Source of the DNA: Parvicella sp963922585 | GTDB lineage: Bacteria > Bacteroidota > Bacteroidia > Flavobacteriales_D > Parvicellaceae | DNA: 64,000 bases | Assembly (NCBI GenBank): GCA_963922585.1 | Contig: CAWUIK010000003.1 | Location: 1-64,000, forward strand | Direction: 5' to 3' | Shown here: in pieces, positions 34,599 to 42,003 of the stretch | Numbering within the stretch: position 1 is the first letter of the stretch | Layout: each line of letters starts with the position of its first letter | Program-made: the position numbers and the translations under genes | Notes under the pieces: generated by a model | What the model was told of the DNA's origin: nothing | What the model saw: the letters and a program-made list of their open reading frames with translations, nothing else | Databases searched by the model: none

Positions 34599-34606
34599 CA
34601 AAGATA
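34599..34606 (-). promoter_or_regulatory. -7 box of gyrB
   Basis: TATCTTTG on the minus strand, 23 nt before the ATG at 34575. It decides against a start at 34611. Confidence 0.6.
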
Positions 34607-34700
34607 AGCACCTTGTTTGGTTTATCAGTTAAAAAATCGCGTTCTTATCTTGATTTTATTAACATTTTTAATCAAAAGTTAACAAATAAAAAACCTGTTT

Positions 34701-35006
34701 TTAGATTTTGGGCTCTTCAATTACTTCGGAATCTTTTTTTGAAGTCGCTAATTGAACTAAATAATATCCATTGACACAAATGATTGCAACATTTGTAAGA
34801 ATCACTGGCAAGCCTGCTCTTATACTTTCAAACATAAACCCATACACTACAAAAAGCGTACAGCCAATAATATTTACGATTCTCAGTTTTACGATATCTT
34901 TCATCACAAAAGATACAGCAACAGCAATACTTGCGGCATAGCCAACATATTCTAGCGTGGTGATTTCCAAGTTATTAAAACTTAAAAGTAAAACCTCCCA
35001 ATACAT
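34701..35006 (-). CDS. Small YgjV-like inner-membrane protein
   Basis: The 101-residue protein has three membrane helices (about 20-36, 43-58, 65-88) in the pattern of YgjV-type proteins (EYVGYAASIAVAVSFVM, IVNIIGCTLFVVYGF, GLPVILTNVAIICVNGYYL). Its ATG at 35006 overlaps the preceding barrel gene by 32 nt; a TTG at 34970 would start just after that gene's stop. It is the last gene of the TPR/barrel operon. Function unknown. Confidence 0.7.
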   Translation of the reverse strand: MYWEVLLLSFNNLEITTLEYVGYAASIAVAVSFVMKDIVKLRIVNIIGCTLFVVYGFMFESIRAGLPVILTNVAIICVNGYYLVQLATSKKDSEVIEEPKI

Positions 35007-36747
35007 TAAATCGCTGTACAGGGAAATTGGTGAATCTTTGATATCTAGCGGCCGTTAGATTGTTGAAGTTTATAAACGCTGACATTCTTTTGTTGTATCT
35101 GTATTCTACACCCAAATTAGCGTCTACAAAAGGTTTTAAATCAAACGTGTATTGGTTGTCTATGTTTAACGTTCCTTCTGGAATAGAATCAAAAGTAAAG
35201 GCTTTTCTATTACCTACCACAAATACATTGGCTCTTGCAATGATTTTATCTGCTAAATCGTAGGTTGCATTGATGGAAAAATCGAAATTAGGCATCAACC
35301 AAGCATATTCTTGATTTTCGGCTTTATTTACATAATAAGTTCCTTTGGCATATAGCATAAACTTTTCTGATTTTTGATAACCAATCTGACCTGAAATTGT
35401 GGTTACATTTACATTGTCATAGATGATACTGAAAGCATTTTGATAACTAAAAGCGGTATCGTTATAGAACAACGCTTTATCGCTATAACTCTGATATCTA
35501 AAATTCATATTGAATGAAAGCGCATTGCTTATAGACCCTCTAACTCCTCCATACACATTGATTTTTTCGTTGGTGTTTCTTGTAAGTGTATTGGAAAGTA
35601 AAAATGGATTTGCTAATCTCAAATTATTCCAAGAGTTTCTTTGCACACCTCCATTTGCTCCAGCATAAGGAATAAAAACGCTGTTAAACAAGTCGTAACT
35701 TAGTTCTACGTCTGGATAGAAATAAAATTTATTTACTTCTGCCATGTCTATATTAATTCCAAACCCTCCTCTAAAGTGTAACTTATTTAGAATTTTGTTA
35801 TTTACAACATAAGGCGTAAGCCTAAGAATAGCCGAATTGGTGACGCCATTTGCTTGACTTGGCAATACCGCTCCAACGGTATCAATTTGACTTAATGTGG
35901 GCTGGTTGAGGGAATTGAAATCCAATTCGAAATCTAAATTGGCTTCAATATTTTCATTTTCTAGGTATTTACTCAAAGTAGTATTGGCAACCACATTATG
36001 TTCTTGAAGTTGGTCAATGTTATTCAAAAAGTAGTACGACAAACCTACTTGATGATGAAGTTTGGAACTGTCTTTATAATTACTTGTGAGCAAAGTTTTC
36101 ATCCCGACCCAATTATAGCCTTGTTTAATAGAATCTTGCGTTTCTCTATACGTTTGAGGAATTAAACTGTCATTTACATCAAAACCATAATAATTGATGA
36201 TGTCTCTGTGATAATACAAATTGGTTTGAATAGTATGATTTTTTAAAAAATGCTTATAAAAACCATCCAAGTAATTTTCAGAAAACTGACTTGTTCCCAC
36301 ATCATTAATTTGCCCTAAAGCACTGTGGTGCTTTAAGTTTACACCCCAACTACTTTTTTTACTTCTCAAAGAACCATAATAGGCGTCCAAATAAGGCATC
36401 AGGTAATTTCCAACTCCAAATTTCACATATCCAGGATAAAGTTTTTCGAGTGGTTCTACAACATTTAATCTTGCGGGTTGAATCGGCTCTACATCAAAAG
36501 ATACAGGATGTTGTGTAGGCTCAACATAATATTTTACATCTGGAATATGAATGCTTGTATCTCTAGTTTGAGGCATGGCAGATTCCTTTTGAGAAGAAGT
36601 AATGACGCGATTTTGTCTTCCTGGTGCAATAATACTATTGATTTCTCCCTGAGTATAACAAAATAAACTTATCGAATTGATCATCAATAAAAGCATAATT
36701 TTGTTTAAGGGGAAAAAGAAAATATATGTGGATTTCTTATTCATCAT
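34975..36747 (-). CDS. Outer-membrane barrel protein (TonB-dependent receptor-like, no plug)
   Basis: A 590-residue protein starting at the ATG at 36747 or 36744, which overlaps the upstream stop by 8-11 nt. A signal peptide follows (NKIMLLLMINSISLFCYTQ). The mature N-terminus is a proline-rich linker, then about 22 beta strands ending in F (FNVLGGFTFKF), a barrel C-terminus. There is no TonB box or plug domain I can recognise, so it may be a barrel acting with the TPR protein rather than a TonB-dependent importer. Its pairing with a large TPR gene is common in flavobacteria. Confidence 0.7.
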   Translation of the reverse strand: MMNKKSTYIFFFPLNKIMLLLMINSISLFCYTQGEINSIIAPGRQNRVITSSQKESAMPQTRDTSIHIPDVKYYVEPTQHPVSFDVEPIQPARLNVVEPLEKLYPGYVKFGVGNYLMPYLDAYYGSLRSKKSSWGVNLKHHSALGQINDVGTSQFSENYLDGFYKHFLKNHTIQTNLYYHRDIINYYGFDVNDSLIPQTYRETQDSIKQGYNWVGMKTLLTSNYKDSSKLHHQVGLSYYFLNNIDQLQEHNVVANTTLSKYLENENIEANLDFELDFNSLNQPTLSQIDTVGAVLPSQANGVTNSAILRLTPYVVNNKILNKLHFRGGFGINIDMAEVNKFYFYPDVELSYDLFNSVFIPYAGANGGVQRNSWNNLRLANPFLLSNTLTRNTNEKINVYGGVRGSISNALSFNMNFRYQSYSDKALFYNDTAFSYQNAFSIIYDNVNVTTISGQIGYQKSEKFMLYAKGTYYVNKAENQEYAWLMPNFDFSINATYDLADKIIARANVFVVGNRKAFTFDSIPEGTLNIDNQYTFDLKPFVDANLGVEYRYNKRMSAFINFNNLTAARYQRFTNFPVQRFNVLGGFTFKF

Positions 36748-39700
36748 TTTTTTCAAAAAGTTTTTTGTCTTTATCATCAAGGTTGTTGAACTCAATATTT
36801 TCAGGAATGTCAATATTCGACTTATTCATTGCCTTGTTTTCTAGTTCAATAATTTCATCAATCAATTGTTGAGCAGTATTTACCATTTCTGCCTTATCTT
36901 TCCCATCGTAATGATCTACAACACTTTGTAAAGAATGTTTAGCGTTAAAATAGTCTTCAAGCACCATATAGTTCCTCCCCAATAGAATAATCGCTTTTGC
37001 AATCCAGTAATCATACGTAGGTTTCTGCTTTACCAATTCCATGATTTGCGTTTCACATGTTTGATGTTTTGCTTGTAAGAAAAGTATTTCTGCATAATTG
37101 TACTTTGCCTCAGCACCCATTATAGAAGTAGTCATTTTGAAACAAGATTCTAAAGTAATAAGCGCTTCATCATACATAAGCAACGCTTTTTGAGACAATC
37201 CTTTATTTAAAATTGCTTCTACTTTTAACGCTTCTTCGATGTTAGAAATCTTCATTACTTTATCAGCATATTCAACTGTCTTGAGATAGTTTTCTGTTTG
37301 TTTGTAAGCATGCATTTGAGCAATTTTAGAAACTCTAATGTTTTCCTCTTTTGTCGCTACAATTTCTAATTTTGAATAATGTGAAATTGCAAGCGGATAA
37401 TCTTTACTTTCGAAGGCAATAAAAGCACCATACTGAAGGGCTTCTTCATAAAACTGAGTGTTTCCTTTTTCAATAACAAAATTGTAATTTTCTAAAGCCT
37501 TATTCTTATCAATAGCAAATTGGCATTGTGCCAAGTAAAAATGTGCCGGAATTATATTGCCGCCACTAGGCACTTCTTTGATGTAAATTTCTGACTTATT
37601 AATTAAGGTAGGGCAATCACCATTGTCGTAAGCGTACTTCACAGGCTCCCAAAGTGCTGCGTCTTTCTCAGATGGAGACACCTGAATACCTCTCGAAGCC
37701 AACCAGTCATAATATCCTGGCAAATTATTTCTACCTTCATAAACTCCTTTGATGGTTTGAATTGACTTTTCATTTTCTACTTTATCATTGGGATAATTGT
37801 CTAAAACATATAGCGCATATTTTTCAGCATTGTTATAGTCTTTTAAACGCAAGTATATAAAACCTATGTCAGCGTTTGCTTTGGCAACATTGGCATTGTT
37901 GGGATATTTTTGAATAAACTCTTTGTAAGTTGTAATGGCTTTGTTGTTTTCATTCAAAATCATGTAAGTACTTGCCAATTCCAAAAGAGAATTGGTGTTG
38001 TAATTTGAATTTGGAAATTTCTCTGCCAAATCTTTCAATGTTTTCGATTTTCCTAAATTATCTCCCAAAGCCCCTTGAGATCTTGCTTTTTGGTAGTAAG
38101 CATAAGACATATCTCCGGTACCATTTGCAATAGACAAATCATAGTATTCAATGGCATTTTTATCTTCTCTCAATAAGTAATAACAATCTCCTAATCTCAA
38201 ATAAGCATCTTGAAGTTTACTAGGCTCAATTCTATCTTTTAAAACAATAAAATTTCTAAATGCGATGGCACTTTGTTGAATTAAATTATTGTGTTGGTTT
38301 TGAATTACGGAATTATCCTCCCAATTTTCGATAACATCAAATGGAGATGACTTCATAAAATAAGCATACGCTATTCCGTAATCTGCATTATAAAACTGAG
38401 GTGTGAGTGCAGCACCAGGTTCTAGTTTATATAATTCAAACTTTGATACCGCTTTATCATATTCTTTCAATTGATAATAGGATTCTGCAATCCAAAAAAT
38501 ACTTTCTGCAGCCAATTCTTTATTTACAGTATAAGTTCTTGCTTTTTGGAATGTTTCAATTGCTTCAAGGTACTTTCTGTTGTGAAAGTGTTCTACAGCC
38601 AAATTAAATGAAATTGACTGATGTGCCATTTTCATTCTATTGTCTTTGTTTTTAATTTTCTCTAAAGATTCTAATGCACTTTTGTAGTTTTTGGTTGTCA
38701 TGTATACTTTCAACAAAAACTCATACGCTTCATCTGATTTTTCGTCATTTGGATACGTATTGATATACAATTGAAATGCTTCAATCGCCTCACCATATGG
38801 ATTGTTGGACAATTCGTAGGCAAGTTTAGCATAGTTATACAGCGAATTTTTCTTTACATCTGCATCAAAATCCAATTCGCTTGCTGCTTTGAATGCATTT
38901 CTTGCTTTATCTTTTTCTTTGGTTTGCAAATAACTATCCCCCATGTGATAATAGGCAGATTGTGAAAGTGCATCCTTTTTGGAAACCGCCATTTGAAAAA
39001 ATCTGGTCGCATTTTCAAAATCACCTTCTTGATAATATGCATATCCTAATTGATAATAATCTTCTCTAGTTGCATTAGAAGATTTTCTAAAATCTAAAAG
39101 GTAAGGTATCGCTTCTTTGTATTGTTTTTTGTAGTAATAAGCATCACCTATTAACTTGGCAAACTCCCCTTTTCTTTTGTCTGAAATCGCTTCGTAGTGT
39201 TGTGGCGCATAGACAATCAATTGGTCGTATCTTTTTTGATGATAATAAATTTGTGTTATATAATAAGGAATTACCGCAGCAAACATCTCATTATCTGCAA
39301 TCTTTTCAAAACCTTCCAAAGCAGTTTGATAATTTTTATCTGTATAAGCAATGTGACTGTAATAATATTGTGCAGGAACATAATACTCATTTTCACTTTG
39401 AATTACCTGATGAAATTGCACTTTGGATTTTTCGTAATCTTTTTTATGAAAATAGCTATACCCCAATTTGAAATTCAATTCAATTTGCTCTTCTTGAGAT
39501 AAATCAAACGCATCAGTTTTTTCAAAATATGTTATCGTTTTTTTAAAATCCTTGCTTCTGTAATAATACTTCCCTAACTGAAAATTAATCTTTTTTCCTT
39601 TTGGATGATCTGGATGATTGAAAGCAAATCTATTTAGAAGATGTTCTGCATCTTTGTGAAACAATTCCAATGCACATAATGCCGCAAAATATTCACTATT

Positions 39701-39922
39701 GATTCTTATTTCGTCTTGTTTATTATCAATTTGTTGGATTACTTCGTTGTATTTTTCTTGTGCTGCAGCATATACCTCTTTGTCATAAAGATCTTGAGCC
39801 AATCTAAACGTTGCGTATTCCTCTGTGTATATTTCCGACTTTTGCGCTTTAATCGACTGATTGAAAGCCACAAATGTGAACGAAAAAATAAAAATAATAA
39901 CTTGTTTTTTCAAAAATGACAT
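36737..39922 (-). CDS. Large TPR-repeat secreted protein
   Basis: The 1061-residue product has a signal peptide (residues 1-26) and an almost unbroken run of TPR-like helical repeats (about 35-1000; DLYDKEVYAAAQEKYNEVI, LGKYYYRSKDFKKTITYFEK, LGDCYYLLREDKNAIEYYD). TPR arrays of this length are scaffolds. The tail (1010-1061) is acidic. It is the first gene of an operon with the barrel protein and the YgjV-like gene, so a periplasmic scaffold for an outer-membrane barrel is a reasonable inference. No promoter match was found upstream. Confidence 0.83.
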   Translation of the reverse strand: MSFLKKQVIIFIFSFTFVAFNQSIKAQKSEIYTEEYATFRLAQDLYDKEVYAAAQEKYNEVIQQIDNKQDEIRINSEYFAALCALELFHKDAEHLLNRFAFNHPDHPKGKKINFQLGKYYYRSKDFKKTITYFEKTDAFDLSQEEQIELNFKLGYSYFHKKDYEKSKVQFHQVIQSENEYYVPAQYYYSHIAYTDKNYQTALEGFEKIADNEMFAAVIPYYITQIYYHQKRYDQLIVYAPQHYEAISDKRKGEFAKLIGDAYYYKKQYKEAIPYLLDFRKSSNATREDYYQLGYAYYQEGDFENATRFFQMAVSKKDALSQSAYYHMGDSYLQTKEKDKARNAFKAASELDFDADVKKNSLYNYAKLAYELSNNPYGEAIEAFQLYINTYPNDEKSDEAYEFLLKVYMTTKNYKSALESLEKIKNKDNRMKMAHQSISFNLAVEHFHNRKYLEAIETFQKARTYTVNKELAAESIFWIAESYYQLKEYDKAVSKFELYKLEPGAALTPQFYNADYGIAYAYFMKSSPFDVIENWEDNSVIQNQHNNLIQQSAIAFRNFIVLKDRIEPSKLQDAYLRLGDCYYLLREDKNAIEYYDLSIANGTGDMSYAYYQKARSQGALGDNLGKSKTLKDLAEKFPNSNYNTNSLLELASTYMILNENNKAITTYKEFIQKYPNNANVAKANADIGFIYLRLKDYNNAEKYALYVLDNYPNDKVENEKSIQTIKGVYEGRNNLPGYYDWLASRGIQVSPSEKDAALWEPVKYAYDNGDCPTLINKSEIYIKEVPSGGNIIPAHFYLAQCQFAIDKNKALENYNFVIEKGNTQFYEEALQYGAFIAFESKDYPLAISHYSKLEIVATKEENIRVSKIAQMHAYKQTENYLKTVEYADKVMKISNIEEALKVEAILNKGLSQKALLMYDEALITLESCFKMTTSIMGAEAKYNYAEILFLQAKHQTCETQIMELVKQKPTYDYWIAKAIILLGRNYMVLEDYFNAKHSLQSVVDHYDGKDKAEMVNTAQQLIDEIIELENKAMNKSNIDIPENIEFNNLDDKDKKLFEKNDE

Positions 39923-40070
39923 ACCTAGTTTATATTACAGCATAAAATTACAATTGGAAATTAGTTAAAGAGGGCAGTCCTATTTATATTATCAACGGTT
40001 TTTTGTTAATTGGATTGTTGTTCAACACTTTTTTAAGTGTTTTCGTAAAAAAATATTAGGTAGTTTCATG

Positions 40071-40078
40071 TAATTTTG
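40071..40078 (+). promoter_or_regulatory. Candidate -7 box for the Cys-rich lipoprotein
   Basis: TAATTTTG, 42 nt before the ATG at 40121. Confidence 0.45.
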
Positions 40079-40120
40079 TAATATTGCATCGATTATTATA
40101 CAATTTAAAAAAATAACAAA

Positions 40121-40348
40121 ATGAAAAAATTAATTTTACCAGCTCTTTTTTTAGGAGCAATTGCATTTACTTCATGTAAAAAAGACTACACTTGTTCATG
40201 TACAGAATCTGGTATCACTATTGAATATACCATGACAGAATCTAAAAAAGCGGCTGCTGCTGCTATTTGTACTGGAGAAGGAGTTGGACCTATTACTGTT
40301 GCTGGACAAACTCAACCTCAAACTACAAACAATTGTACTTTGAAATAA
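40121..40348 (+). CDS. Small cysteine-rich lipoprotein
   Basis: The 75-residue product has a lipoprotein signal with C19 (FTSC). Four further cysteines at 25, 27, 50 and 72 in a short mature part (56 residues) suggest two disulfides. It is preceded by a -7 box and followed by a strong terminator, then by a membrane protein with a CPFC motif that could act on such disulfides. Family not recognised. Confidence 0.65.
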   Translation: MKKLILPALFLGAIAFTSCKKDYTCSCTESGITIEYTMTESKKAAAAAICTGEGVGPITVAGQTQPQTTNNCTLK

Positions 40349-40365
40349 TTGAAAGATTCATTATA

Positions 40366-40396
40366 AAAGCTGCTCTTATAGAGCAGCTTTTTTTTT
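40366..40396 (+). terminator. Rho-independent terminator after the Cys-rich lipoprotein
   Basis: 10-bp perfect stem AAAGCTGCTC/GAGCAGCTTT (40366-40375 with 40381-40390), 5-nt loop, long T run. Confidence 0.9.
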
Positions 40397-40408
40397 ATCT
40401 AATTTAAA

Positions 40409-41080
40409 GTGAAAAAATTAAACCCGATTTTACTCATTACCTCAATTCTTTTTAGCCTATTCTTGGCTATTTTTTCTTATTCTTTTTTTCATTTTTTAAT
40501 CAAGCAAATTGGTTTGGGAGTTGTTTCATCTTTTTTAGTTAGTCATTTTGTAATTTTAATGTTTTCCATTTTAACAGTTGTATTAATAACCAAAATAAAT
40601 CTTAAAAAGTGGCTAAAAATTACCTTTGCTATTGTTGTTCCAGTTATTTTTCTTTCTACCTCATTTTTCCAAAACCCATATTATCCAGAGGATTTTGAAA
40701 ACAGAGCCTCTTTGGTCGAATTCAATGAAGAACAATCAATCAAATATAACGCTATAACCTCATCAAAAACCACTTGTTTCTTTCTTGCTACTTGTCCATT
40801 TTGTGAAATCGCAAGTGATTATTTGAATGATTTGTATATCTCAGGTCAGATAAAAGATATTGAAATTATTTATTACGCCTACCAAAGTACTGCTGATAGT
40901 TTGGTAAAAAGCAGAGGTATTCAAATTCCTTATAAAACTATTGAAGATAATTCCTTTTTTTCATTTAGTGGGAATTCTTTTCCTGTAGTTCTGCATAAAG
41001 AACAAGACAACCAAGTCAAAAAGTGGGTTGGAAATGATGTCAATTTTGCTTGTTTTGATTATTTAACTTCAAAACAATAA
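40409..41080 (+). CDS. Membrane protein with thioredoxin-like CPFC motif
   Basis: A 223-residue protein with a GTG start (40409), chosen because MKKLNPILLITSILF gives the first membrane helix. There are three helices (about 5-28, 35-60, 68-86), then a soluble domain with C123 and the CxxC motif C129-P-F-C132 in a thioredoxin-like context, ending with a SFPVVL segment that looks like the cis-proline strand. This suggests a membrane-tethered thiol-disulfide oxidoreductase with its active site outside the cytoplasm. It follows the Cys-rich lipoprotein gene after a terminator, with no promoter match of its own. Confidence 0.68.
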   Translation: MKKLNPILLITSILFSLFLAIFSYSFFHFLIKQIGLGVVSSFLVSHFVILMFSILTVVLITKINLKKWLKITFAIVVPVIFLSTSFFQNPYYPEDFENRASLVEFNEEQSIKYNAITSSKTTCFFLATCPFCEIASDYLNDLYISGQIKDIEIIYYAYQSTADSLVKSRGIQIPYKTIEDNSFFSFSGNSFPVVLHKEQDNQVKKWVGNDVNFACFDYLTSKQ

Positions 41081-41147
41081 TTCAAAAGTCAACTTTTGAA
41101 TGTTGATGATTTTTTTAAACAGTTCAATTTCTACATTTTATTTGGTG

Positions 41148-41155
41148 CATCTTTG
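41148..41155 (+). promoter_or_regulatory. Near-consensus -7 box 8 nt before the FtsE-like gene
   Basis: CATCTTTG, one mismatch to TAnnTTTG, 8 nt before the ATG at 41164. It predicts a leaderless or near-leaderless mRNA. Confidence 0.35.
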
Positions 41156-41163
41156 CTTGGGAT

Positions 41164-41850
41164 ATGTCAGAAATAATCAAATATAAAAATGTTGACCTTT
41201 ATCAATCCAAGGAAATGGTTTTGATGAACATAGACTTTACTGTAGAAAAAGGAGAGTTTATTTATTTAATTGGTAAAACAGGAAGTGGCAAAAGTAGTTT
41301 ACTCAAAAGTTTGTATGGAGATATTCCAGTAAAAAATGGTGAGGCAACATTCTTAAAATACAATTTGGTAAAACTTAGAAGAAGACACATTCTTAGTCTA
41401 AGAAGAAAATTAGGTATCGTTTTTCAAGATTTCCAGTTACTTTCTGACAGAAATATCGAAGAAAATCTCAAGTTTGTTCTAAAAGCAACTGGGTGGAAAA
41501 AATCTTCTGAAATTCTTCACAGAATCAATGAAGTACTTACTAAAGTGGGAATGTTAGATAAAATTAAATCCATGCCTCATCAATTATCTGGAGGTGAACA
41601 ACAAAGAGTAGCTATTGCTAGAGCATTGTTAAATAATCCAGACATTATTTTGGCAGATGAACCCACAGGAAATTTGGATCCTCAAACAACTCAAGAAATT
41701 ATGCTGCTTTTGTTGGACATACATTCTCAAGGCAAAACAGTGATTATGGCTTCTCATGATTACGAAACAATTAGAAAGTACCCTCACAGAACTTTTAAGT
41801 GTGAAAATAAAAAAGTAGATGAGGTTAACTTGATGGAATTAATAAAATAG
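41164..41850 (+). CDS. FtsE-like ABC transporter ATP-binding protein
   Basis: The 228-residue ATPase has Walker A GKTGSGKSS (37-45), the Q-loop QDF, signature LSGGEQQRVAIARAL, Walker B IILADEPTGNLDP and the switch histidine in ASHDYET. It is most like FtsE, which with FtsX links cell division to peptidoglycan hydrolysis. No ftsX lies next to it, although M23 hydrolases that FtsEX activates are encoded in this genome (785 in this window). LolD/MacB-type assignment is possible. Confidence 0.85.
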   Translation: MSEIIKYKNVDLYQSKEMVLMNIDFTVEKGEFIYLIGKTGSGKSSLLKSLYGDIPVKNGEATFLKYNLVKLRRRHILSLRRKLGIVFQDFQLLSDRNIEENLKFVLKATGWKKSSEILHRINEVLTKVGMLDKIKSMPHQLSGGEQQRVAIARALLNNPDIILADEPTGNLDPQTTQEIMLLLLDIHSQGKTVIMASHDYETIRKYPHRTFKCENKKVDEVNLMELIK

Positions 41851-41886
41851 TCGAACTTCAAAAAAGTGAAATTTTATTCTTAATGT

Positions 41887-41914
41887 AAATATTTCAAAAA
41901 TTTTTGAAATATTT
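41887..41914. repeat. Perfect 28-bp palindrome between the FtsE-like gene and idh
   Basis: A perfect inverted repeat with no spacer: the 14-base half AAATATTTCAAAAA followed by its complement. It lies 34 nt upstream of the idh -7 box and 36 nt past the FtsE-like stop. No T-tract follows, so it is a weak terminator candidate and a good operator candidate. Confidence 0.7.
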
Positions 41915-41948
41915 CTTCACATTATAATGCTACTTTATTTGATAAATT

Positions 41949-41956
41949 TACCTTTG
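41949..41956 (+). promoter_or_regulatory. -7 box of idh
   Basis: TACCTTTG; its last base is the G of a GTG that opens a longer reading frame, so the real start must be the downstream ATG at 42004. Confidence 0.6.
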
Positions 41957-42003
41957 TGGCTATCGAATTTAGTTCAGATCATTTATTAAATAATTATATC
42001 ATT

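Noticed and set aside
34576..34611. Upstream ATG extending gyrB by 12 residues
   Set aside because: The segment includes the -7 box at 34599-34606, and the usual GyrB N-terminus starts with MSEEKE at 34575.
34650..34675. TTGATT/AATCAA inverted repeat upstream of gyrB as a terminator
   Set aside because: Only a 6-bp A/T-rich stem with a 14-nt loop; too weak to call.
41956..42003. GTG start adding 16 residues to NADP-IDH
   Set aside because: The GTG shares a base with the -7 box TACCTTTG, and the enzyme is of usual length from the ATG at 42004.
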